Source: an uncultured Bacilli bacterium
GTDB taxonomy: Bacteria; Bacillota_I; Bacilli_A; RF39; UBA660
DNA length: 32,413 bases
Reading direction: 5' to 3'
NCBI GenBank assembly: GCA_910586295.1
Contig: CAJUGE010000086.1
Coordinates: 1 to 32,413, forward strand
Shown piece after piece: positions 25,854-32,413 of this stretch. Position 1 is the first letter of the stretch. The number at the start of each line of letters is the position of its first letter. The notes beneath the pieces were generated by a model that saw nothing but the letters and a program-made list of their open reading frames with translations, was not told the DNA's origin and ran no database searches. The translations under genes were made by a program, and so were the position numbers.

Positions 25854-26969
25854 TTGAAAAACAAAGAAGAACTAAAAAAATGGATGTTTTTAATATTATT
25901 TGCCATCATAAGTTTTTACATAATAAATAATATCTCTATTGTATGGAATGTCATACTATTTCTAATAAGTGTAATGTCACCATTTATATTAGGCGCTATA
26001 ATGGCCTTTATACTAAATATTCCAATGACAAAAATAGAAAAGCAACTTAACAAAAAGATAGAAAACAAAAGAATAACTAGAATAATAGCAATAATTATAT
26101 CTCTATTAATATTTATACTTATAATAGGTTTAATATCATTTCTAATAATACCAGAAATAATAGAAAGCCTTGAAAAACTAGTATCAAACATACCAAGTCT
26201 AGTTAACGATGCAGAATCATACGTCTTAAAACTTTTAGAAAACCATGAAAGCGTGCAAATAGAGATTAAAGAAATGTTCACTAACATAAACACAAGCAAA
26301 ATAATATCTAATTTATTAAACTATATAGTTAATGGCTCTCTATCATTTATAAGTGGACTTATATCTAGTTTAATAACGATATTCACAGGAATAATTTTCT
26401 CAATCTATATGCTTTCACAAAAAGAATACTTAATAAATTGCTTTAACAAAATACTAAAAGCATTCTTAAATAATAAAAAGTGTAAAAAAGTTCAAGAAAT
26501 ATGCACACTAGCAAATAAAACATTCAGTAACTTTGTATCTGGTCAATGCCTAGATGCAGTTATATTAGGCTTAATTCTTTTTATAGTATTATCAATATTT
26601 AGATTTCCATATGCTCTACTTATTTCTGTATTAACTTGCATAACTGCACTTATTCCAATATTTGGAGCACTAATAGCAATGGTAGTAGGAGTAGTACTTA
26701 TAGGAATATCTAGTCCATTAGAAGCATTATTATTTATATTAATATTTCAAATTGTTCAACAAATAGAAGGAAACTTCATTTACCCAAGAATAGTAGGTTC
26801 ATCAGTAGGATTATCACCTCTTTGGACACTTCTTGCGATTACTGTTGGAGGGAATCTGTTTGGAATAATTGGAATGTTAATAGGACTACCTATCGCTTCT
26901 ATTTGCTATGCAATATTTAGAAACTATGTAAATAGTAAAATAAAAGAATCAGGAGACATTCAAAAATGA
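25854..26969 (+). CDS. AI-2E family transporter (YhhT/PerM-like)
   Basis: The 371-residue membrane protein has eight predicted helices in the AI-2E family pattern: two N-terminal helices with SPFILGAIMAFILNIPM, a soluble amphipathic stretch, then GIIFSIYMLSQKE, VSGQCLDAVILG and the C-terminal pair LIPIFGALIAMVVGV and FIYPRIVGSSVGLSPLWTLLAITVGG with GLPIA. The E-G-N-F-I-Y-P motif is characteristic. Members include quorum-signal exporters and sodium/proton antiporters, so substrate is open. The frame is open to GTG 25845, but TTG 25854 is better spaced from AGAGGA. The stop overlaps the next ATG (ATGA). Confidence 0.9.
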   Translation: MKNKEELKKWMFLILFAIISFYIINNISIVWNVILFLISVMSPFILGAIMAFILNIPMTKIEKQLNKKIENKRITRIIAIIISLLIFILIIGLISFLIIPEIIESLEKLVSNIPSLVNDAESYVLKLLENHESVQIEIKEMFTNINTSKIISNLLNYIVNGSLSFISGLISSLITIFTGIIFSIYMLSQKEYLINCFNKILKAFLNNKKCKKVQEICTLANKTFSNFVSGQCLDAVILGLILFIVLSIFRFPYALLISVLTCITALIPIFGALIAMVVGVVLIGISSPLEALLFILIFQIVQQIEGNFIYPRIVGSSVGLSPLWTLLAITVGGNLFGIIGMLIGLPIASICYAIFRNYVNSKIKESGDIQK

Positions 26970-27505
26970 AATTATATCATATAGACCGAACAGGACACAT
27001 GAGTACTGGAACAAAAGTAGAATTAATAAAAAATTATTACACAGATATAACAGATAATGAATACTTTAAGGATGGATTATCAAGCCATGGAATAAGATAT
27101 TATCTAAATGATTCTGTAAACAAAGATTACCAAATAGATGCAATATTTGAATATGAAAGAAGACTAAATTTCAAAGATAAATTATCAAGATATCAAGCAC
27201 TATTCGCATTTGAAAAAGAAGGTGTAATAGAATTTATAAACTCCCACTCTTTAGAAGATAACTTCTATAAAATATATGAAATAGAAACAGAACAATATGA
27301 AAAGCATAACATGAACTTAGTAAGAGGTTGGTCACACTGTATGATTTCAAAATATGCAAAACTTTACTGGAGCGATGGAGAAGACTTAAAAAAAGATAGA
27401 AAACCTATCTACGAATATTTAGTTCATCTTCCAGTTATATTAGGTAGAGAAGTAACTTTAGAAGAAATCAAAGAAATGCTACCTAAAGAAGACACAAAAG
27501 AGTAG
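26966..27505 (+). CDS. DUF2441-like protein
   Basis: The 179-residue protein begins KLYHIDRTGHMSTGTKVEL and has GLSSHGIRYYL, features I associate with DUF2441. The YHIDR plus downstream S-x-H-G arrangement is reminiscent of ADP-ribosyltransferase-like folds, but this is only a resemblance. No signal peptide or membrane helix. Its ATG overlaps the stop of the AI-2E family gene by four bases, so the two are expressed together. The terminator stem starts within its last codons. Confidence 0.55.
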   Translation: MKLYHIDRTGHMSTGTKVELIKNYYTDITDNEYFKDGLSSHGIRYYLNDSVNKDYQIDAIFEYERRLNFKDKLSRYQALFAFEKEGVIEFINSHSLEDNFYKIYEIETEQYEKHNMNLVRGWSHCMISKYAKLYWSDGEDLKKDRKPIYEYLVHLPVILGREVTLEEIKEMLPKEDTKE

Positions 27506-27527
27506 TTTACATTGACTACTCTTTTAC
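27496..27527 (+). terminator. Terminator after the DUF2441-like gene
   Basis: Perfect 11-bp stem AAAAGAGTAGT (27496-27506) / ACTACTCTTTT (27515-27525), loop of eight. Confidence 0.88.
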
Positions 27528-27555
27528 ATTATCTTTAAATAGAAATTGAGTTTGA

Positions 27556-27584
27556 TTGACATAAACAATGCCATAGTTTAAAAT
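27556..27584 (+). promoter_or_regulatory. Sigma-A promoter of the CofE-like gene
   Basis: TTGACA (27556-27561, consensus), 17 bp, TAAAAT (27579-27584). Confidence 0.8.
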
Positions 27585-27608
27585 AATAATAGAATAGGGA
27601 GTGAACAT

Positions 27609-28799
27609 ATGAGTAAAGTTGGAACAATAGTAAGAGGAATAAGAATAGGTGTAATAAAAGAGGGAGATAATTTAATTGATATAACAGTTAACAGTGTGCT
27701 TTCTGCATCACGTGAAGAAAATTTTGAACTTAACGACAAAGACATTGTTGCAATCACAGAAGCAGTGGTAGGAATATCAAGTGGAAACTACTGCACAGTA
27801 GATGACATAGCAAAAGATATGAGTAACAAATTCACTAGCCGTCACATAGGAATAGTAAATCCAATATTAAGTAGAAACAGATTTGCAGTTTTGTTAAGTG
27901 CATTCGCACGTTCAATGGACAAATTAACAATACAATTATCTTATCCAAGTGATGAAGTAGGAAATGACATTCTAGATAAAGAGCAATTAAGAAAATTAAA
28001 TATACCAATGTCTAACTATATAATGACAGAAAAAGAATACACAGAAAAATTTGGAAGTTGGAAACATATATTTACAGGTGTAAACATGGTAGATTTTTAT
28101 AGAGATGTGTGTACAAAAGAAAACTGTCAAGTAGAATTTATATTTTCAAACAATGTTGAAACAATATTAGAATATGTAGACGAAGTATTATGTGCAGACA
28201 TTCATACGAGAAACGAAACAAAAAATATCTTACAAGAAAAAGGAGCAAAACTTGTCTTGGGCTTAGATGATATAATGACCAGTAGTATAGATGGAAGTGG
28301 TTATAATTCAGAATACGGACTTTTAGGAAGTAACCGTGCTACAGAAGAAAAAGTAAAACTATTCCCAACAAACTGTCAAAAACTTGTAGAAGAAATTCAA
28401 GAAGAATTTAAGAGTATTACAGGAAAAACTATAGAAGTAATGGTGTATGGAGATGGTGCTTTCAAAGATCCAGTAGGGCGTATTTGGGAACTTGCAGATC
28501 CTGTAGTAAGTCCAGGTTACACTAAAGGTCTAGAAGGTAGTCCTAATGAATTAAAACTTAAATACTTATCAGACAATAAATTTGCAAATCTTAAAGGCGA
28601 AGAGCTTAATAATGCTATCAAAAGAGAAATAAAAGAAAAAAACCAAAACTTAAAAGGTACAATTGAAACACAAGGAACAACACCAAGAAGATATACAGAC
28701 CTTATAGGTTCTTTATGCGATTTGACAAGCGGTTCTGGAGACAAAGGAACACCAGTAGTACTGGTACAAAATTACTTCAAAAACTATGGAGAAGATTAA
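27609..28799 (+). CDS. Coenzyme F420:glutamate ligase-like (CofE-domain) protein
   Basis: The 396-residue protein resembles the F420-0:gamma-glutamyl ligase (CofE) family: GTIVRGIRIGVIKEGDNL at the start, ITEAVVGISSG, then VNPILSRNRFAVLLSAFARS, VYGDGAFKDPVGRIWELADP and a C-terminal RYTDLIGSLCDLTSGSGDKGTP. CofE adds glutamates to F420, but F420 is not expected in this type of organism. Related proteins in Firmicutes lack an assigned role, and may ligate an amino acid to another cofactor (inference). It is a single-gene unit with its own consensus promoter and GGGAGTG ribosome site. Confidence 0.75.
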   Translation: MSKVGTIVRGIRIGVIKEGDNLIDITVNSVLSASREENFELNDKDIVAITEAVVGISSGNYCTVDDIAKDMSNKFTSRHIGIVNPILSRNRFAVLLSAFARSMDKLTIQLSYPSDEVGNDILDKEQLRKLNIPMSNYIMTEKEYTEKFGSWKHIFTGVNMVDFYRDVCTKENCQVEFIFSNNVETILEYVDEVLCADIHTRNETKNILQEKGAKLVLGLDDIMTSSIDGSGYNSEYGLLGSNRATEEKVKLFPTNCQKLVEEIQEEFKSITGKTIEVMVYGDGAFKDPVGRIWELADPVVSPGYTKGLEGSPNELKLKYLSDNKFANLKGEELNNAIKREIKEKNQNLKGTIETQGTTPRRYTDLIGSLCDLTSGSGDKGTPVVLVQNYFKNYGED

Positions 28800-28808
28800 T
28801 TATTAATG

Positions 28809-28841
28809 AAATAAGTGCTCTTTATCGAACACTTATTTTTT
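28809..28841. terminator. Terminator between convergent genes
   Basis: AAATAAGTG (28809-28817) / CACTTATTT (28830-28838) followed by TTT on the plus strand. The stem overlaps the last codons of the minus-strand glycosyltransferase gene. Confidence 0.72.
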
Positions 28842-29895
28842 CAATTAAATTAGTAATGACTTTAAAAAAATAACCATTATCAAATTTATTTAACTTATTG
28901 GCCATAGACTTAACTATAAATGGATAATTCAAAAAAGAACTAACTTTCTTAGACAAAGCATAGGGACTATTAATTTTAGCAGAATAATTTTTTTTACAGA
29001 AAAAATTAGAGTTTTTTCTTTGAATAGGATTACTTCCAGGAAGCAAAATACTAGGTTTCTTAAACTTTGTAATATACATTAAATTGCAACCACTAGGTTT
29101 AGTAATAACAACATCAGAAATATTCATAATATAAAAAACATCCTTAACAAAACTTAACACAACAACATTTCTAATATCATTATCTCTAATAAATTTCTCA
29201 CATTTATCCTTAAGAAAAATATTATTACCACATACAAAAACTATACTAAAGTCATATTTTCTCTTTACTAAATCTTTAAAGTAATCGTAGTCATCATTAC
29301 TGCCACTCAAAAACAAATAGATAGATTTATCATGATTCAAATTATATCTTTTAGCTAAAACATCTTTAGAAATATCTTGATCTAACTTAAAAGGAATATC
29401 AAATAAAACAATTTTTTTATCACTAACACCACATTTAAGAAATTCTTGTTTTACATTAACACAATTTACTAAATAATAATCTATATCATCTTTATTAGCT
29501 ACCCACCATGAATGACAACTATAATCTGGCACAAAACTTATAATTTTAGAATCAATCATATTTTCTTTATTAAAAAAACTTGTAATATAATTAACGTAAA
29601 AATGAGTCGAAATAACAACATCAGGATTAAAACTTTTAAACAATTTTTTAATTTCTACATAATCAAAGTTCCTAGTAAAAATTTTTGACGTATTCTTGGC
29701 AACTTTACCATATAAAAATCCATAAAGAAAATCTAATTTAGCAGTTTCTCCTAAATTACAATTAAAATAACTATAAAAATTTACAAGTCTTACTTCATAC
29801 TTTCCTTTTTCATTAAAACAATCAAATAAACTATTAGCTATTGCTTCTTGACAAATATTATAAGACATATAGCCAATTAAAATACGTTTCTTCAT
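28822..29895 (-). CDS. MGDG synthase/UgtP-like diacylglycerol glycosyltransferase
   Basis: The 357-residue GT28-type enzyme has an N-terminal domain with DVVISTHFYVNY and FVPDYSCHSWW (the MGDG-synthase N-domain pattern T-D-F/Y...H-x-x-W), and a C-terminal GT-B sugar-nucleotide domain with LFLSGSNDD, VITKPSGCNLMYITKFKKPSILLPGSNPIQRKNSNFF. These enzymes transfer glucose or galactose from a UDP-sugar to diacylglycerol at the inner face of the membrane. The gene follows a DUF3419-like gene on the same strand after about 48 bases, so the two may act on the same lipid. No membrane helix is required. Confidence 0.82.
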   Translation of the reverse strand: MKKRILIGYMSYNICQEAIANSLFDCFNEKGKYEVRLVNFYSYFNCNLGETAKLDFLYGFLYGKVAKNTSKIFTRNFDYVEIKKLFKSFNPDVVISTHFYVNYITSFFNKENMIDSKIISFVPDYSCHSWWVANKDDIDYYLVNCVNVKQEFLKCGVSDKKIVLFDIPFKLDQDISKDVLAKRYNLNHDKSIYLFLSGSNDDYDYFKDLVKRKYDFSIVFVCGNNIFLKDKCEKFIRDNDIRNVVVLSFVKDVFYIMNISDVVITKPSGCNLMYITKFKKPSILLPGSNPIQRKNSNFFCKKNYSAKINSPYALSKKVSSFLNYPFIVKSMANKLNKFDNGYFFKVITNLIEKISVR

Positions 29896-29943
29896 AACTA
29901 CTCCTAACTTAATTATAAAACAAAATTCTCAAAATAAACATAA

Positions 29944-30873
29944 TTATTTTCTTAAAGTCAACACCATATCAGTAAACTTTTCTTCATCACGAATTAAACC
30001 TTTAATACCAATAAATTTTTCATAAGAAATATTCTCATTCTTAAAAACTTCAAAAACTTTATCTAAATGATATATCAAATCCCAAATTGGATTCACTACA
30101 GTACCATCTCTCATATCATAAAGATAGGCCAAAAACAGAACCCCATTTCTATTAAGAAGTTTCATAATTTTAATAATATCGTTCCTAAAATCTTCTAAAG
30201 GATTATCGTACATCTTTTGAATAAAACAAGCAATGTTAGAAAGCATAATATAATCAAATTCTTCATTTATAGTATTAGAAAGATTTCTTAAATCACAATT
30301 TATAAAAGTAGGGTATAGGGATTCAACCTTATTTTTCATCTCATAATAATTATCTCTATTCATATAAAAATTAGCTCTTTTTAAAACTTTAAGTTTTTCT
30401 TCATCATCACTAAAAAGCTTCTTTCTAATTTTTAATCCATCAAATGTATTAAATAAGCTCATCCAAAAATAGTAACTATCATCATTTAAATAAGTCATAA
30501 CTTTATGAAATGTATTTTCATTAAAAACATACTTATTCTCTTTAAAATAACTAATAATATAATTACAAAAAAACATAACAAATTCTTCATAATCTAAAGA
30601 TAAAAAAGCAGATTTCTTTAAATTAAAGTAATCTTCGCATAGAGGGTTAATATCAAAACATACAATTCTTTTAGCACCCATCATATGAGCATTAAAAATT
30701 TGGTCACACGAACTTCCCACAGTTAAAACGCTCTTACCATTAAAATCATATTTACTCATATAGCCATTCAAATTTTCAGTAGTAAAAGGATATATTTTCT
30801 CAAAATTCTTTTCTTTATATATACGATTATTGATAATTTTTTTAGCATATTGAACCCTTTCTTCTATAATCAT
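29944..30873 (-). CDS. DUF3419/BtaA-like SAM-dependent aminocarboxypropyl transferase homologue
   Basis: The 309-residue protein has a Rossmann motif I SVLTVGSSCDQIFNAHMMGA (48-67), followed by RIVCFDINPLCEDYFNLKKSAF, which matches the DUF3419 pattern (VLTIxSxGDN, VDINPxQ, LKxAA). That family includes BtaA, which transfers the 3-amino-3-carboxypropyl group of SAM to diacylglycerol to begin betaine lipid synthesis. The C-terminal FDYIMLSNIACFIQ resembles a methyltransferase post-motif. An ordinary SAM-methyltransferase is the alternative. The following glycosyltransferase also uses diacylglycerol, which supports a lipid role (inference). The ATG follows AAGGAGAAAG. Confidence 0.6.
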   Translation of the reverse strand: MIIEERVQYAKKIINNRIYKEKNFEKIYPFTTENLNGYMSKYDFNGKSVLTVGSSCDQIFNAHMMGAKRIVCFDINPLCEDYFNLKKSAFLSLDYEEFVMFFCNYIISYFKENKYVFNENTFHKVMTYLNDDSYYFWMSLFNTFDGLKIRKKLFSDDEEKLKVLKRANFYMNRDNYYEMKNKVESLYPTFINCDLRNLSNTINEEFDYIMLSNIACFIQKMYDNPLEDFRNDIIKIMKLLNRNGVLFLAYLYDMRDGTVVNPIWDLIYHLDKVFEVFKNENISYEKFIGIKGLIRDEEKFTDMVLTLRK

Positions 30874-30939
30874 AACTTTCTCCTTATAAAATTTAGATTT
30901 ATTTTATCATAGTAGAATAACAAAATAAATAAAAAGGTT

Positions 30940-31542
30940 TTAAATAAAAATTAATGAATCTATAATAAATTCTCCAACATTTTCCCATTCTTCCATTAAA
31001 TCTGTTGTTAAATTAAATGAAATTATCACTAGTTTTTCATCATAAGAAAAATACACTATATTATTATAAATACTTGCATCTTCTGCATTATTTATAAATT
31101 TAATATTTCCAATAGTATGTTTATCTACTATATAAGTGTCTTTACTTATTATTTCACCATCTATATTATCTATAACATAGTTTATGTATGTAGATATTTG
31201 TGTATCTTTAAGTTTATAATTTGTTAAATTAATAGATACATTTATAGTAGTATCATCATTAGAAAATACTATATCTGGTAAAGTTCCACTATATTTGCCT
31301 TTAATTTCATCTTCACTTAATTCTCTAAAGTTAATAGGAACTTTAAAATAAAAACTATTATCATCAATATAAACATAGTCGGTTTCAATTTCAGTTCCAT
31401 TCTTAGTCTTAGTCACCATATCTTTATATTTTTCATCTAAGTTTTTAAAACTCTTATTATCATTATTAAGCGTAATAAAAATAAAGTAAAAACTAATTCC
31501 AATTAATAATAAAATCCCAAAAATCATAAATTTTTTCTTCAT
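30940..31542 (-). CDS. Exported or membrane-anchored protein of unknown function
   Basis: The 200-residue product has an N-terminal hydrophobic segment (about 4-24) after two lysines and no lipobox, so it is probably a signal-anchored, extracytoplasmic protein. The rest is beta-rich with no recognised domain. ATG 31542 with AAGGAG about ten bases before it is preferred over the upstream ATG at 31569, which has poor context. It is the last gene of a minus-strand group of small membrane proteins, separated by a larger gap of about 80 bases. Confidence 0.6.
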   Translation of the reverse strand: MKKKFMIFGILLLIGISFYFIFITLNNDNKSFKNLDEKYKDMVTKTKNGTEIETDYVYIDDNSFYFKVPINFRELSEDEIKGKYSGTLPDIVFSNDDTTINVSINLTNYKLKDTQISTYINYVIDNIDGEIISKDTYIVDKHTIGNIKFINNAEDASIYNNIVYFSYDEKLVIISFNLTTDLMEEWENVGEFIIDSLIFI

Positions 31543-31619
31543 ATTTAATAGCTCCTTCTTACAAAACATTAAGATTCTTCTTTGTGCTTATGTTACATCT
31601 CACTTTCAAAAATTATAAA

Positions 31620-31808
31620 TTATTTTTTGATTTTATTTTTATTTTTTTCAATAATATTTAATTGAGAAAAGCAAATACTAAGTAAACTAGGTACAACAGC
31701 ATATCCTGCATTTACTTCTCCTTTATTAATTATTACATAACCTGCACCTATAAATGTTAAAACTATAAAAACTATTGATAATATTTTAAATATTTTTTCT
31801 TTTTTCAT
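31620..31808 (-). CDS. Small two-helix membrane protein
   Basis: The 62-residue protein has two hydrophobic segments (about 8-27 and 35-52) and a lysine-rich C-terminal tail. Start ATG 31808 is preceded by AGGA and follows the previous gene's stop by seven bases; the in-frame ATG at 31844 overlaps that gene. Similar in form to its upstream neighbour; no function known. Confidence 0.6.
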   Translation of the reverse strand: MKKEKIFKILSIVFIVLTFIGAGYVIINKGEVNAGYAVVPSLLSICFSQLNIIEKNKNKIKK

Positions 31809-31815
31809 TAAATCC

Positions 31816-32001
31816 TCATTTCTTTTTATACAATACAATACCAATTATTCCTATAATTATAAACGCTAATGCAAGTAATAATGTTATTGTCCATTTAGTT
31901 ATATCTTCTCCATTTATATAAAGTATTATAAATGAAATGACTGCTAATATTCCAAATACTAATTGAACTATTGAACTAATTAAAAACAATTTACTTTTCA
32001 T
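31816..32001 (-). CDS. Small two-helix membrane protein, first of a minus-strand operon
   Basis: The 61-residue protein has two hydrophobic helices (about 4-28 and 38-58) and a basic C-terminus. A RBS-like AGAGGTAAG precedes ATG 32001. It is followed after seven bases by another small membrane protein, suggesting a translated pair. Function unknown; such pairs occur in transporter accessory, immunity or signalling contexts. Confidence 0.6.
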   Translation of the reverse strand: MKSKLFLISSIVQLVFGILAVISFIILYINGEDITKWTITLLLALAFIIIGIIGIVLYKKK

Positions 32002-32038
32002 ATTCTTACCTCTTTTAACCTCTATTATCTGTAAGACT

Positions 32039-32044
32039 ATTATA
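32039..32044 (-). promoter_or_regulatory. Extended -10 promoter for the small membrane-protein operon
   Basis: TGATATAAT on the minus strand (TATAAT at 32044-32039). No good -35; the T-rich stretch upstream is part of a terminator hairpin. Confidence 0.5.
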
Positions 32045-32061
32045 TCATTAACCTAGAAATA

Positions 32062-32083
32062 AAAAAACTAGAAAAAATCTAGT
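32062..32083 (-). terminator. Minus-strand terminator
   Basis: ACTAGA (32067-32072) / TCTAGT (32078-32083) with a five-base loop; on the minus strand it is followed by TTTTTTTATTTC. It would stop transcripts coming from the right edge before the membrane-protein promoter. Confidence 0.65.
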
Positions 32084-32142
32084 AAATCTTACAATAATTA
32101 AAAGAAATATACGTATATAGTTATACAATTTATAAAAAAAAT

Positions 32143-32171
32143 TTGAACAACAAACTAATATTTGATATAAT
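32143..32171 (+). promoter_or_regulatory. Strong promoter of the candidate type I toxin mRNA
   Basis: TTGAAC (32143-32148), 17 bp, TATAAT (32166-32171), with TGA before the -10 giving an extended -10. Expected transcript start near 32178. Confidence 0.8.
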
Positions 32172-32229
32172 TGTATTAGGAACAATTGATAGTTGGGTGT
32201 ACCGTTCTTTTTCTAAGAAAGGCGGTGAT

Positions 32230-32313
32230 ATGATGAGCAAAAAGGACTTTTTAATTTTGGCACTAATACTTATCATATTTTTTCTTCTAGCCATAATTTA
32301 CAAGATGATATAA
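32230..32313 (+). CDS. 27-residue hydrophobic peptide, candidate type I toxin
   Basis: The ORF encodes a charged start (MMSKKD), one membrane-spanning segment of about 17 residues rich in Leu, Ile and Phe (positions 7-23), and a YKMI end. The ribosome site AAAGGCGGTGAT (32218-32229) matches the full anti-Shine-Dalgarno in 11 of 12 positions, which is excessive for a 27-codon gene and typical of tightly folded toxin mRNAs. Its own strong promoter, long leader and the 5'-3' complementarity fit type I toxins of the TxpA/BsrG/holin-like kind. Toxicity is inferred; a membrane-active or regulatory peptide is the alternative. The reading frame is too small to prove by itself. Confidence 0.6.
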   Translation: MMSKKDFLILALILIIFFLLAIIYKMI

Positions 32314-32345
32314 AGAAAAACGCCTAACTTAAACAACAGTTAGGC
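32309..32345 (-). terminator. Minus-strand terminator inside the toxin 3' UTR (candidate antitoxin RNA end)
   Basis: GCCTAAC (32322-32328) / GTTAGGC (32339-32345), 10-base loop. On the minus strand it is followed by GTTTTTCTTT; on the plus strand no T run follows, so it works leftward. Confidence 0.75.
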
Positions 32346-32405
32346 ACACAAATTCTTACAACGGTACACTCAACATGACAAATCAAGTGTTCCTTTTTTA
32401 TTATA
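32322..32405 (-). ncRNA. Candidate antisense antitoxin RNA (partial evidence)
   Basis: A minus-strand TATAAT (32405-32400) could start an RNA near 32393 that runs to the terminator at 32322-32310, about 80 nt, wholly antisense to the toxin mRNA 3' end, as in txpA/ratA and bsrG/SR4. The -35 would lie beyond the window edge. An alternative pair, TTGTCA (32381-32376) and TAAGAA (32358-32353), would give an RNA too short to be useful. Confidence 0.4.
32363..32399 (+). terminator. Terminator of the toxin mRNA
   Basis: GGTACACT (32363-32370) / AGTGTTCC (32386-32393) with one T-T mismatch and a six-T tail (32394-32399). Confidence 0.7.
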
Positions 32406-32413
32406 TGAGAACA

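Larger units (their letters stand above)
32192..32374. repeat. 15-bp inverted repeat bracketing the toxin ORF
   Basis: GTTGGGTGTACCGTT (32192-32206) in the leader can pair over all 15 positions (one G-U) with AACGGTACACTCAAC (32360-32374) downstream of the ORF, closing the mRNA end to end. The 3' arm also forms part of the terminator hairpin. Confidence 0.85.

Noticed and set aside
32192..32374. fst/par-type toxin locus with direct repeats
   Set aside because: The repeat is inverted, so the candidate antisense RNA would carry the same sense as the toxin leader rather than its complement. The layout fits 3'-overlap systems such as txpA/ratA better.
1..32413. CRISPR arrays, insertion sequences, prophage boundaries
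   Set aside because: No regularly spaced repeats, transposase or integrase genes were seen in any frame.

Overview
The window is a very A+T-rich stretch with tight gene packing, strong AGGAGG-type ribosome sites, many hairpin-plus-T terminators and the standard code (TGA is a real stop, for example at the end of spoIIAA). A spoIIA-spoVA sporulation locus, a collagen-like exosporium-type protein and several protein families common in uncultured gut Firmicutes point to a spore-forming, low-GC Bacillota, probably a gut-associated Bacilli/RF39- or Erysipelotrichia-like lineage. That placement is inference; no rRNA is present.

Layout: 1-518 (-) 5' part of a collagen-like gene. 739-1866 (+) anchored surface protein of unknown function. 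1936-4775 (+) spoIIAA, sporulation sigma factor, spoVAC, spoVAD, spoVAE. Gene order follows the classical spoIIA-spoVA locus, but spoIIAB is missing and SpoIIAA lacks its phosphorylatable serine. 4890-7130 (+) membrane protein, scpA, scpB (chromosome condensation). 7159-8582 (-) PLC-like metal protein, tRNA-Leu(CAA), P-loop ATPase. 8677-12027 (+) small membrane protein, gltX, alpha/beta hydrolase, DUF5661-like protein. 12065-13780 a divergent pair, an RHH regulator and a lipoprotein, whose promoters share one -35 box. 13882-16506 calcium-type P-ATPase. 16727-19705 (+) three-gene membrane glycosylation cluster (DUF6020-like, GT2, GtrA). 19748-20130 tRNA-Glu(CTC) and a non-coding/decayed stretch. 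20182-25794 (+) frameshifted UvrD-like helicase with a nuclease insertion, HExxH protein, XRE-CYTH fusion, tandem ThyX-like protein. 25854-28799 (+) AI-2E family permease, DUF2441-like protein, CofE-like ligase. 28822-30873 (-) MGDG/UgtP-type glycosyltransferase plus a DUF3419/BtaA-like enzyme. 30940-32001 (-) small membrane proteins. 32143-32413 (+) a candidate type I toxin-antitoxin module, cut by the window edge.

The strongest leads are the spoIIA locus without spoIIAB, the candidate type I toxin mRNA at the right end with a 15-bp 5'-3' self-complementarity, the shared -35 divergent promoter, the XRE-CYTH fusion, the tandem ThyX-like protein, and the DUF3419-glycosyltransferase pair. All family assignments were made by eye from motifs; no database search was run.
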